This document shows positions 46,611 through 53,764 of a stretch of DNA of 64,000 nucleotides, piece after piece (position 1 is the stretch's first letter; each line of letters starts with the position of its first letter). The position numbers and the translations under genes are program-made. The notes under the pieces are model-generated. The model made no database searches, had not been told where the DNA came from, and saw only the letters and a program-made list of their open reading frames with translations. Source of the stretch: Streptomyces lichenis (lineage in GTDB: Bacteria > Actinomycetota > Actinomycetes > Streptomycetales > Streptomycetaceae); assembly GCF_023218175.1 (NCBI RefSeq), contig NZ_JALPTH010000002.1:124001-188000 (forward strand). The letters run 5' to 3'.

Positions 46611-47680
46611 GTGAGCGACGAAGGGGGCTGGGACGGGGACTCGGCGCGCTGATTCCCGCCGCACCCCAGGAACGGTCCACCACCACGACGGCAGCGCACT
46701 CCGCTGCCCCCGGTGCGGGCTCCGTCCTGACCAGCGAGCGGGGGGTGGCCGCCGCCAGGGTGACCGCGATCCCCCAGAGCAGTGGGCCGGTGGACGATGT
46801 CCGTGAACCCGAGCCGGCGTACACGGCACCCGAGGGTGCCTACTTCGCCGAGCTGCCACTGGATGTCATCACACCCAACCCGCGCCAGCCGCGCCAGGTG
46901 TTCGACGATGACGCGCTCGCCGAGCTGGTGACCTCCATCCAGGAGGTCGGCCTGCTCCAGCCCGTGGTGGTGCGGCCGCTGGGTGCCGACCGCTATGAAC
47001 TGGTCATGGGCGAGCGCCGCTGGCGGGCCTCCCAGCAGGCCGGGCTGGAGCGTATCCCCGCGATCGTCCGGGCCACCGAGGACGAGAAGCTCCTGCTGGA
47101 CGCCCTGCTGGAGAACCTTCACCGGGCCCAGCTGAACCCGCTGGAGGAGGCCGCCGCCTACGACCAGCTCCTCCAGGACTTCGACTGCACGCACGACCAG
47201 CTCGCCGATCGCATCGGACGCAGCCGCTCCCAGGTGACCAACACCCTGCGGCTGATGCGGCTGGCGCCCACCGTGCAGACGCGGCTCGCCGCCGGCACCA
47301 TCCTGGCCGGCCACGCCCGGGCCCTCCTTCCGGTGGAGGATTCCCGAGCCCAGGAGGAGTTGGCGCACCGCATCGTGGCCGAGGGGCTGTCGGTGCGCTC
47401 GGTGGAGGAGATCGTCCGGCTGATGGGCGCCGAGCCCGAGGCGACCGCGCCCAAGGGCAAGGGTCCCCGAGCCGGCGGCCGGGTCTCCCCCGCGCTCTCC
47501 GAGCTGGCCACCCGGCTCTCGGACCGCTTCGAGACCCGGGTGAAGGTCGACCTGGGGCAGAAGAAGGGGAAGATCGTCGTCGAGTTCGCCTCCATGGAAG
47601 ACCTGGAGCGCATTCTCTCCACGCTGGCCCCGGACGAGGGCCCGGTGATCACGGGAAGCCGCTCCGAGCGCGACGGCTGA
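46607..47680 (+). CDS. parB: chromosome partitioning protein ParB
   Basis: 357 residues. It starts VSERRRGLGRGLGALIPAAP, a ParA-interacting leader. The CTPase/N-terminal domain shows ITPNPRQPRQVFDDDALAEL then VRPLGADRYELVMGERRWRA (the ERRxRA arginine motif) and ENLHRAQLNPLEEAAAYDQL. The HTH is HDQLADRIGRSRSQVTNTLR. The C-terminal dimerisation domain is FETRVKVDLGQKKGKIVVEF. ParB loads and spreads at parS and clamps DNA with CTP. GGAGGGG precedes the GTG start, which overlaps the parA stop. The nine parS sites in this window are its targets. Confidence 0.98.
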   Translation: MSERRRGLGRGLGALIPAAPQERSTTTTAAHSAAPGAGSVLTSERGVAAARVTAIPQSSGPVDDVREPEPAYTAPEGAYFAELPLDVITPNPRQPRQVFDDDALAELVTSIQEVGLLQPVVVRPLGADRYELVMGERRWRASQQAGLERIPAIVRATEDEKLLLDALLENLHRAQLNPLEEAAAYDQLLQDFDCTHDQLADRIGRSRSQVTNTLRLMRLAPTVQTRLAAGTILAGHARALLPVEDSRAQEELAHRIVAEGLSVRSVEEIVRLMGAEPEATAPKGKGPRAGGRVSPALSELATRLSDRFETRVKVDLGQKKGKIVVEFASMEDLERILSTLAPDEGPVITGSRSERDG

Positions 47681-47694
47681 CCGCCGCACTCCGA

Positions 47695-47740
47695 CACGGG
47701 GGCGGGACCTGGTCCGAATCGGACAGGACCCGCCCCCGTG
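47695..47740 (+). terminator. terminator after parB
   Basis: A 12-bp outer stem CACGGGGGCGGG / CCCGCCCCCGTG encloses a partly paired 22-base loop, 15 bases past the parB stop. Confidence 0.75.
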
Positions 47741-47831
47741 GCCTGTTCCCGTATGCGGCTCATCACCCCATCGATACGATGCGTTCTGGTATGCGCATCC
47801 GGCCTGATCCACCGCGGAGGGAGACCCGGGC

Positions 47832-48089
47832 ATGCGAGAGGTGAGCCGCAGCCGGCTGGTGACAGCGACACTGGGACTCGGGATGGTCGGTGGGTTCATC
47901 GGCGGTCTGCTCCGGGAACGGAGCACGCTGGCAGCGGCGCTCAGCGCGGCCGGCGAGGGAAGTGAGGAAGATCCTTCATGGGGCGTCGGCTCGTACCGCT
48001 CACGCTGGACAACCTTCCGGATCTCCCCCAGCGCTGCCGAGCCTGCGTCTTCTGGGAGCTTGATCCGGTCAGCGGAGCAGCGGCGATAA
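47832..48089 (+). CDS. possible small membrane protein overlapping the GNAT gene
   Basis: 85 codons, starting MREVSRSRLVTATLGLGMVG with one hydrophobic segment (LVTATLGLGMVGGFIGGLL). GGAGGGAG is well placed before the ATG. The last 112 bases overlap the better-supported acetyltransferase gene in another frame, and the tail (SRWTTFRISPSAAEPASSGS) looks like out-of-frame sequence. Either a real small gene with a long 3' overlap or a leader segment; I recognise no family. Confidence 0.35.
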   Translation: MREVSRSRLVTATLGLGMVGGFIGGLLRERSTLAAALSAAGEGSEEDPSWGVGSYRSRWTTFRISPSAAEPASSGSLIRSAEQRR

Positions 48090-48595
48090 AGGCAGGAACC
48101 TCCGAGCTGGAGAAGGAGGGCTGGATCTCGGCAGTGCTTCTGGACTGGGGCTCCTGCGGGCGTGTGGTCTATGTGGACGACGCCCCGGTCGGGTTCGTCC
48201 TCTACGCACCTCCCGCCTATGTGCCCCGGGCCACGGCCTTCCCGACCAGCCCGGTCTCCCCCGACGCGGTCCAGCTCATCACCGCGGTGATCGTCCCCGG
48301 CTACCAGGGACAGGGACTCGGCCGGGTCATGGTGCAGACCGTCGCCAAGGATCTGCTGCGCCGCGGCTTCAAGGCGATCGAGGCGTTCGGTGACGCGCGG
48401 TGGAAGGAGCCGGCCTGCCTGCTGCCGGCCGACCATCTGCTCTCCGTCGGGTTCAAGACCGTGCGCCCCCATCCGGTCTATCCACGGCTCCGCCTGGAGC
48501 TGCGCTCCACCCTGTCCTGGAAGGAGGACGTGGAGCTGGCCCTCGACCGTCTCCTCGGCGGGGTGAAGAAGGAGCCCGCCCTGCGCCCGCTCTGA
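47978..48595 (+). CDS. GNAT-family N-acetyltransferase
   Basis: 205 residues. The N-terminus reads MGRRLVPLTLDNLPDLPQRC with a C-x-x-C-like CRACVFWELDP segment. The GNAT motif A for acetyl-CoA is LITAVIVPGYQGQGLGRVMV (Q-x-x-G-x-G). Downstream is the beta-strand region GFKAIEAFGDARWKEPACLL. The substrate is unknown. The gene is conserved immediately after parB in Streptomyces. GTGAGGAAG precedes the ATG at 47978. Confidence 0.9.
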   Translation: MGRRLVPLTLDNLPDLPQRCRACVFWELDPVSGAAAIKAGTSELEKEGWISAVLLDWGSCGRVVYVDDAPVGFVLYAPPAYVPRATAFPTSPVSPDAVQLITAVIVPGYQGQGLGRVMVQTVAKDLLRRGFKAIEAFGDARWKEPACLLPADHLLSVGFKTVRPHPVYPRLRLELRSTLSWKEDVELALDRLLGGVKKEPALRPL

Positions 48596-48619
48596 GGACC
48601 GTTCGGGGCGACACGGCGA

Positions 48620-48646
48620 ACGGCCCACCCCTTGGGGGTGGGCCGT
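48620..48646 (+). terminator. terminator after the GNAT gene
   Basis: A 12-bp stem ACGGCCCACCCC / GGGGTGGGCCGT with a TTG loop, 25 bases past the stop. parS site 6 follows at once. Confidence 0.85.
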
Positions 48647-48650
48647 CGAT

Positions 48651-48664
48651 GTTTCACGTGAAAC
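48651..48664. promoter_or_regulatory. parS site 6
   Basis: Exact GTTTCACGTGAAAC, with CGAT/ATCG flanks, between the convergent GNAT and trxA genes. Confidence 0.95.
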
Positions 48665-48693
48665 ATCGCCCCGGGATCCGAGGCGCAGGCGGG

Positions 48694-49041
48694 TCAGGCC
48701 TTCGCGGGGGCGTCGCCGAGGAAGGGCTCCAGGTCCCGCACGATGGCGGCCTTCGGCTTGGCGCCGACGATGGTCTTGGCGACCTCGCCGCCCTGGTAGA
48801 CGTTGAGGGTCGGGATGGACATGACCCCGTACTTCGCCGCCGTGGCCGGGTTCTCGTCGATGTTCAGCTTGACCACCGTGATCTGGTCGCCGTGCTCCTT
48901 GGCGATCGCCTCCAGCGACGGGGCGATCTGGCGGCACGGTCCGCACCAGGCGGCCCAGAAGTCGACCAGTACGGGCTTGTCGCTCTTGAGGACGTCCTCC
49001 TCGAAGGACGCGTCGGTCACGTTCTTCAGGTCGCCGGCCAC
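48694..49041 (-). CDS. trxA: thioredoxin
   Basis: 115 residues, single thioredoxin fold. The active site is WAAWCGPCRQIAPSLEAIAK (WCGPC), and cis-Pro follows in GVMSIPTLNVYQGGEVAKTI. It reduces protein disulfides using electrons from TrxB. The GTG at 49041 was chosen because AAGGAGG lies five bases upstream; the further GTG at 49056 includes that Shine-Dalgarno sequence. It follows trxB after 45 bases as the second gene of the SigR-type operon. Confidence 0.97.
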   Translation of the reverse strand: MAGDLKNVTDASFEEDVLKSDKPVLVDFWAAWCGPCRQIAPSLEAIAKEHGDQITVVKLNIDENPATAAKYGVMSIPTLNVYQGGEVAKTIVGAKPKAAIVRDLEPFLGDAPAKA

Positions 49042-49086
49042 GGCGGCCTCCTTCACTTCGCGTGTGTACGGGGGATGGGGGGTTGG

Positions 49087-50061
49087 TCAGATCGCCGCGG
49101 TCTTCTCCGGCTCGGCGGTCTGCTCGCTGTCCGAGAGGGCGGCGAGGAAGCGCTCGGCGTCCAGGGCCGCCGAGCAGCCGGTACCGGCCGCGGTGATGGC
49201 CTGGCGGTAGGTGTGGTCGACCACATCACCGGCGGCGAAGACACCGGTCAGGTTGGTGCGGGTCGAGGGCGCGTCCACCTTGAGGTAGCCCTCGTCGTCC
49301 AGCTCCAGCTGGCCCTTGAACAGCTCGGTGCGCGGGTCGTGGCCCACGGCGATGAACAGTCCGGTGACCGGCAGCTCGCTGGTCTCGCCCGTCTTGGTGT
49401 TGCGCAGGGTCAGACCACTCAGCTTCTGCTCGCCCTGGACGGTGGCGACCTCGCTGTCCCAGGCGAACTTGATCTTCGGGTCGGCGAAGGCGCGCTCCTG
49501 CATGGCCTTGGACGCCCGCAAGGTGTCGCGGCGGTGGACGATGGTGACGGACTTGGCGAACCGCGAGAGGAAGGTGGCCTCCTCCATCGCGGTGTCGCCG
49601 CCGCCCACCACGGCGATGTCCTGGTCCTTGAAGAAGAAGCCGTCGCAGGTGGCACACCAGGAGACACCGCGGCCGGACAGCGCGTCCTCGTTGGGCAGAC
49701 CGAGCTTGCGGTGCTGGGAGCCGGTGGTGATGATCACGGCCTTGGCGCGGTGGACCGTGCCCACCGTGTCGGTGACCGTCTTGATCTCGCCGGAGAGGTC
49801 GACCGAGACCACGTCGTCCGGGATGAGCTCCGCACCGAAGCGCTCGGCCTGGGCCCGCATGTTGTCCATCAGGTCCGGGCCCATGATGCCGTCACGGAAG
49901 CCGGGGAAGTTCTCCACGTCGGTCGTGTTCATCAGCGCGCCGCCGGCGCTCACGGCACCCTCGAAGACCAGGGGCTTGAGGGAGGCGCGCGCGGTGTACA
50001 GCGCCGCTGTGTAGCCGGCGGGCCCGGAGCCGATGATGATCACGTTACGGACGTCGCTCAC
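49087..50061 (-). CDS. trxB: thioredoxin-disulfide reductase
   Basis: 324 residues. The FAD-binding motif is [20 protein letters not shown]. The redox-active disulfide is [13 protein letters not shown], the NADPH-binding motif is [20 protein letters not shown], and the C-terminal FAD segment is [20 protein letters not shown]. It is the low-molecular-weight bacterial type and transfers electrons from NADPH to thioredoxin. The start is the GTG at 50061. Transcription probably comes from the SigR-type promoter at 50131-50156. Confidence 0.98.
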   Translation of the reverse strand: MSDVRNVIIIGSGPAGYTAALYTARASLKPLVFEGAVSAGGALMNTTDVENFPGFRDGIMGPDLMDNMRAQAERFGAELIPDDVVSVDLSGEIKTVTDTVGTVHRAKAVIITTGSQHRKLGLPNEDALSGRGVSWCATCDGFFFKDQDIAVVGGGDTAMEEATFLSRFAKSVTIVHRRDTLRASKAMQERAFADPKIKFAWDSEVATVQGEQKLSGLTLRNTKTGETSELPVTGLFIAVGHDPRTELFKGQLELDDEGYLKVDAPSTRTNLTGVFAAGDVVDHTYRQAITAAGTGCSAALDAERFLAALSDSEQTAEPEKTAAI

Positions 50062-50130
50062 GGAATTCTTCCTCGTCTCTGGGGACTGCCTGCTGCCTGC
50101 GGGGCCGAATCACGGACTCTTACCCCACGC

Positions 50131-50156
50131 AACGGATACTACGGGGCAGGCATTCC
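50131..50156 (-). promoter_or_regulatory. SigR-dependent promoter of trxBA
   Basis: On the minus strand GGAAT (50156-50152), 18-base spacer, GTT (50133-50131). This is the consensus of the Streptomyces disulfide-stress sigma factor SigR, and trxBA is an established SigR target in S. coelicolor. It lies 70 bases upstream of the trxB start. Confidence 0.85.
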
Positions 50157-50186
50157 CGGGACGGCTCTGCGGCTCCGCGACGGGTA

Positions 50187-51143
50187 TCAGGGACGGGGAT
50201 AGGCGTGCGTCAGCAGGACGTCCGCCTTGGCGCCGCCCTCCGGCCGGGCCGTGCAGGAGGCGTCCATCACATAGGCCTGCACCTGGGCCGCATCCTGGGC
50301 GTGCGGAAGGACCACCAGATAGGCCGGCGTCCCGCCGTAGTCACCGCGTTCGGCGGCGAGCGCCGCCTCGGTACGGCCGGTCCCCTCCTGCACACACGGC
50401 GGCACGGCCACCTCCTCGGTGCGGAAGGTCGAGGGGGCCTCGGCGCTGCGCGGCGCCTTCGAGGACTCCGGGACGTTCTCCCGCTTGCTCTCACCGGTGG
50501 TACTCAGCAGATTCTTGACCTGGTCGCCGACCGGCGCGCCCGCGAAGGTCTGCTGCTTGGCGGAGGCCGCGGAGCGGTCGGCCTGGGCACTCGGGCCGTT
50601 GTCCGAGGGCTGGATCGCCTGGAGCACAAAGACGCTCAGCGAGACCGCGGCCACACCGAACAGGGCGCCCAGGACCGCGGTCCGGCGGCGCCGTGCCGGG
50701 TGCTTGGGGCGGCCCGGGCCCGTAGCGGAGGAGGAGCGGCCGGCCGGACGGTCCCCGGAGCGCGGTCGCCGGTCCGCACGCGCTGCGCTGGCAGCCGTCG
50801 GGGTGGGCGATGTTTCACGTGAAACATCGCCGAGCGCGCGCGAGCTCTGCGTGCCGGTTCCGGCTCCCTCGGGGTCGGCGGGCGCGGTCGCGTCCAGCAG
50901 TGCCTCGGCCGCCAGCGCCGCGTCGATGCGCCCGGCGATGTCGGCGGGCATCCGGGCCGGGCCGGGCAGGGTGCCCAGCAGACCGCGGATCTCCTCCAGC
51001 GAGGCCCGTACATCGGAGCACAGCCCGCAGCCGTCCACATGCGCCTGGATGTCGGCGGTGCGGGACGGGGCGAGCAGCCCCTCGGTCAGATCGGAGATCT
51101 CCGAGACGTCCGGGTGCCGGGTCGTGTCGGTCGTGGATGTCAT
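50187..51143 (-). CDS. zinc-finger anti-sigma factor, partner of SigM
   Basis: 318 residues. The N-terminal anti-sigma domain contains the zinc-type motif AHVDGCGLCSDVRASLEEI (H-x3-C-x2-C). A disordered linker includes DVSRET from an embedded parS. One membrane helix (AVLGALFGVAAVSLSVFVLQ, about 170-190) and an extracytoplasmic domain with two Cys (VAVPPCVQEG and DASCTARPEG) follow. It holds SigM inactive until a signal releases it. Its ATG overlaps the sigM stop (ATGA), the usual sigma/anti-sigma coupling. Confidence 0.92.
   Translation of the reverse strand: MTSTTDTTRHPDVSEISDLTEGLLAPSRTADIQAHVDGCGLCSDVRASLEEIRGLLGTLPGPARMPADIAGRIDAALAAEALLDATAPADPEGAGTGTQSSRALGDVSRETSPTPTAASAARADRRPRSGDRPAGRSSSATGPGRPKHPARRRRTAVLGALFGVAAVSLSVFVLQAIQPSDNGPSAQADRSAASAKQQTFAGAPVGDQVKNLLSTTGESKRENVPESSKAPRSAEAPSTFRTEEVAVPPCVQEGTGRTEAALAAERGDYGGTPAYLVVLPHAQDAAQVQAYVMDASCTARPEGGAKADVLLTHAYPRP
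50812..50825. promoter_or_regulatory. parS site 7, inside the anti-sigma gene
   Basis: Exact GTTTCACGTGAAAC with GGCGAT/ATCGCC flanks. It lies in the linker-coding part of the anti-sigma gene and is read there as DVSRET. Confidence 0.95.
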
Positions 51144-51844
51144 GTGCGCCCACCTCCGCCCTTCACTGCTGCAGGATCGTGCGGTCCCGCATCCCTCGGT
51201 CCCGACGCCGGTGGGACGGATGTCCCTGGCGTCCGGTTCCTTCCCCCGTCGGCGGGCGGGCTATCCCCGTTGTCACCGCGCAGATGAGTGAGCATGGGCA
51301 GCAGCCGTGCCCGTCCTCGGGCGCAGCGGCTCTTGATGGTGCCGGCGGGGACCTCCAGGATCCGGGCGGCCTCCGCGACGGGGTATCCCTGCATGTCGAC
51401 CAGCACCAGTGCCGCGCGCTGCTCGCTGGGCAGACGGCCCAGCGCCGCCAACAGCTCCCGGTGGAGGTCCTGCCGTTCGGCGGGTGCCTCGGCGGACTCA
51501 TGCGGCTCCAGCAGCTGTTCCAGTCGCTGGGTGTCGTCCACCGGGGAGGTCCTGCGGGAGGCGGCCTTCCGCGCCCGGTCCAGACAGGCGTTGACCGTGA
51601 TGCGGTGCAGCCAGGTGGTGACGGCGGACTGGCCGCGGAACGTGGCAGCGGCGCGGAAGGCGGAGACCAGCGCGTCCTGTACGGCGTCCGCGGCCTCCTC
51701 CCTGTCCCCCAGGGTCCGCACCGCCACCGCCCAGAGGCGGTCGCGATGGCGTCGCACCAGCTCGCCGAAGGCGTCGGGATCACCGGCGACATGGCGCGCC
51801 AGCAGGTCCTTGTCGTCCATGTCGCCCAGGCCGTCGGCGTCCAT
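51140..51844 (-). CDS. sigM: ECF RNA polymerase sigma factor SigM
   Basis: 234 residues. Region 2 has DPDAFGELVRRHRDRLWAVA, then AADAVQDALVSAFRAAATFR, then AVTTWLHRITVNACLDRAR. Region 4 has ALGRLPSEQRAALVLVDMQG and VAEAARILEVPAGTIKSRCA. The C-terminus carries a Pro/Gly-rich tail. The name follows the conserved position trxBA/sigM/murJ in Streptomyces and mycobacteria. The ATG at 51844 has GGGAGGGGG upstream; an ATG at 51871 is in frame but poorly placed. The tail end overlaps the anti-sigma start. Confidence 0.94.
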   Translation of the reverse strand: MDADGLGDMDDKDLLARHVAGDPDAFGELVRRHRDRLWAVAVRTLGDREEAADAVQDALVSAFRAAATFRGQSAVTTWLHRITVNACLDRARKAASRRTSPVDDTQRLEQLLEPHESAEAPAERQDLHRELLAALGRLPSEQRAALVLVDMQGYPVAEAARILEVPAGTIKSRCARGRARLLPMLTHLRGDNGDSPPADGGRNRTPGTSVPPASGPRDAGPHDPAAVKGGGGRT

Positions 51845-51881
51845 CGAAGAGCCCCCTCCCCGGCGGGTCATGGCGAGCGCC

Positions 51882-53633
51882 TCAGCCGGTGAAGCGCACG
51901 TCGGCGACGCCCTGCTTGTAACCCGCCGAACTGTAGCCGTCCGAGCCCGAATACGGCATCGCGGTGATCCACATCAGCACATAGCGGCTCTTGACCGGCT
52001 TGTCCGCCTTCAGGTCGAGCGTGGTGCCGCTGGTGGTGCCCTGGGCGATCCGCGTCAGGGAGCCCACCGGGTCGGCGGCGTCGCCGGCCGGCTGCAGCGA
52101 GTCGGTGGCGTAGAGACTGACCGTGGTGCGCGGACCGCCGTACCGCAGCGCGAGGGAGGCGGCGGACACCTCCTTCTCGGCGCCCAGGTCGTAGACGATG
52201 CCCACCCCCTTCTTCACCTTCGGGACGAGCTCGGGCCCGTCCAGGAAGTACTTGGTGCGCCAGTGGCTGCTGCTGTCGCCGTCGTAGGTCTTGGAGACAT
52301 CCGCGGCGTCCTGCGGGGTGCCGTCCGGGGCGTACTCCTGTGCGCTCTCGACCCGCAGCGGTACCGGCACCTTCGGCTTCTCGTCGTCCGTGCCACCGCC
52401 CGTGGTGGTGGTCGTGGACTGCCCGGGGTTGGGCTCGTCCGCGGTGTCCTGGCGGTCGAGGAGCTTGTCGGCGATCTGCCAGCTGCCCAGTCCCAGGGCG
52501 GCGATCAGCAGCGCCGAGACCGCCCACTTCAGCGCCTTGCCGGTGCGCGAGCCCAGCGGAGGGGGCGGAACCGGCGGCATTCCACTGGTCTGCGGGCTGT
52601 GGTGCGGTGCGGAGCGCCCGTAGCCCTGCTGGTAGGTGGTGTGCTGGTAGTCGGCGGGGGTGGGGAAATCGGGCTCGGGCGGGCGGATGCGGGGCATCGC
52701 CGCGACCGCCTTGGCCAGTTCGTCCGGGCTGGTGCAGGGCTGCTCCTGCCGGGAGGCGGTGGCGCCGTCGTTGATCAGGGCGCGCATGGCGATCTCGGAG
52801 AGACCCCGGTGCACCCCCGCCCGCACCTGGTCGGGCGGGAGCAGACCCACGCCCTTGGGCAGCCCGGACAGCCCGTGGGCGTCCTGCTCGTAGGGCCACC
52901 GCTGGGTCAGCGCGGCGTACAGCAGGGCGCCGATGGCCTCGGTGTCGGTGCGCTGGGGCTGCTCGGCGGTGATACCGCGCAGTGCCGCGTTCACCGCGAG
53001 GCCGCGGATGCGGTACTGGCCGGTGGAGCTGCGGAGCACGGCCCCGGGGGTGAGCCGCAGATGGGCCAGGCCCTCGCGGTGGGCGGCCGCCATGGCCTGG
53101 GAGACCTGGCTGACCAGCTGGTAGGCGTCATGGGCGGCCATCGGTCCGGCCGCGAGCAGGGTGGTCAGCTCGGTGGCGTCCGGCAGCCACTCATGGACCA
53201 CATAGACCAGCTCGCTGTCCTCCACCGCGTCGAGGACCTGGACGAACCGGGGGTCCCCCAGCAGGGCCGAGGAGCGGGCGGCCGCCAGCACCGAGCGGGC
53301 CCGGGGGTGGCTGGCGGGGAGGGCGTGGACGCCGACGGCCCGGCGCAGCTTCTCGTCGACCGCCCGCCAGCTGCTGAAGCCGTCCAGACGGGTGACGCAC
53401 TCCTCCAGCCGGTAGCGTCTGGCGATCTTGTAGCCGCTGTGCAGCTCGGGGCCGGTCGCGGCGGGCCGCTCGCCCTTGCCGCCATCCTCCGCACCGGCAT
53501 CGGCGGTGGTGTCCCCCGCCTGGTCCTGCGCTTGCGCCACCCCGTCGGTCGCGGCCTGCCCCGCCTTCGCGGTCAGCGGTTCGCCACCGCTGTTGTCGGC
53601 CACGTCGACGGCAGCCGTGCTCCGTTCCGCCAC
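51882..53633 (-). CDS. membrane-anchored pseudokinase with discoidin-like outer domain
   Basis: 583 residues. The kinase-like domain (about 75-310) begins GYKIARRYRLEECVTRLDGF. The catalytic loop reads EGLAHLRLTPGAVLRSSTGQ instead of HRDxKPxN, and no DFG or lysine motif is clear, so it cannot be an active kinase. A Pro-rich stretch, one membrane helix (ALKWAVSALLIAALGLGSWQ) and an outer beta-domain follow: VGIVYDLGAEKEVSAASLAL and SRYVLMWITAMPYSGSDGYS, resembling F5/8-type discoidin. In mycobacteria the equivalent parts are fused to the C-terminus of MurJ/MviN. Here it is a separate gene next to murJ. It probably regulates peptidoglycan-precursor flipping (inference). Confidence 0.88.
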   Translation of the reverse strand: MAERSTAAVDVADNSGGEPLTAKAGQAATDGVAQAQDQAGDTTADAGAEDGGKGERPAATGPELHSGYKIARRYRLEECVTRLDGFSSWRAVDEKLRRAVGVHALPASHPRARSVLAAARSSALLGDPRFVQVLDAVEDSELVYVVHEWLPDATELTTLLAAGPMAAHDAYQLVSQVSQAMAAAHREGLAHLRLTPGAVLRSSTGQYRIRGLAVNAALRGITAEQPQRTDTEAIGALLYAALTQRWPYEQDAHGLSGLPKGVGLLPPDQVRAGVHRGLSEIAMRALINDGATASRQEQPCTSPDELAKAVAAMPRIRPPEPDFPTPADYQHTTYQQGYGRSAPHHSPQTSGMPPVPPPPLGSRTGKALKWAVSALLIAALGLGSWQIADKLLDRQDTADEPNPGQSTTTTTGGGTDDEKPKVPVPLRVESAQEYAPDGTPQDAADVSKTYDGDSSSHWRTKYFLDGPELVPKVKKGVGIVYDLGAEKEVSAASLALRYGGPRTTVSLYATDSLQPAGDAADPVGSLTRIAQGTTSGTTLDLKADKPVKSRYVLMWITAMPYSGSDGYSSAGYKQGVADVRFTG

Positions 53634-53764
53634 CGTCGTTCCTGCCTCCCCATCCGTAGCGCCATGTCCCACAGCCAAGCCAATTGTGCCCACAGTCCGG
53701 TGCTATGCACGACACGCGGCCCCCGGCGATGGTTGTGCTGCGGTGCCGGGCACGGTTCGCCCCG

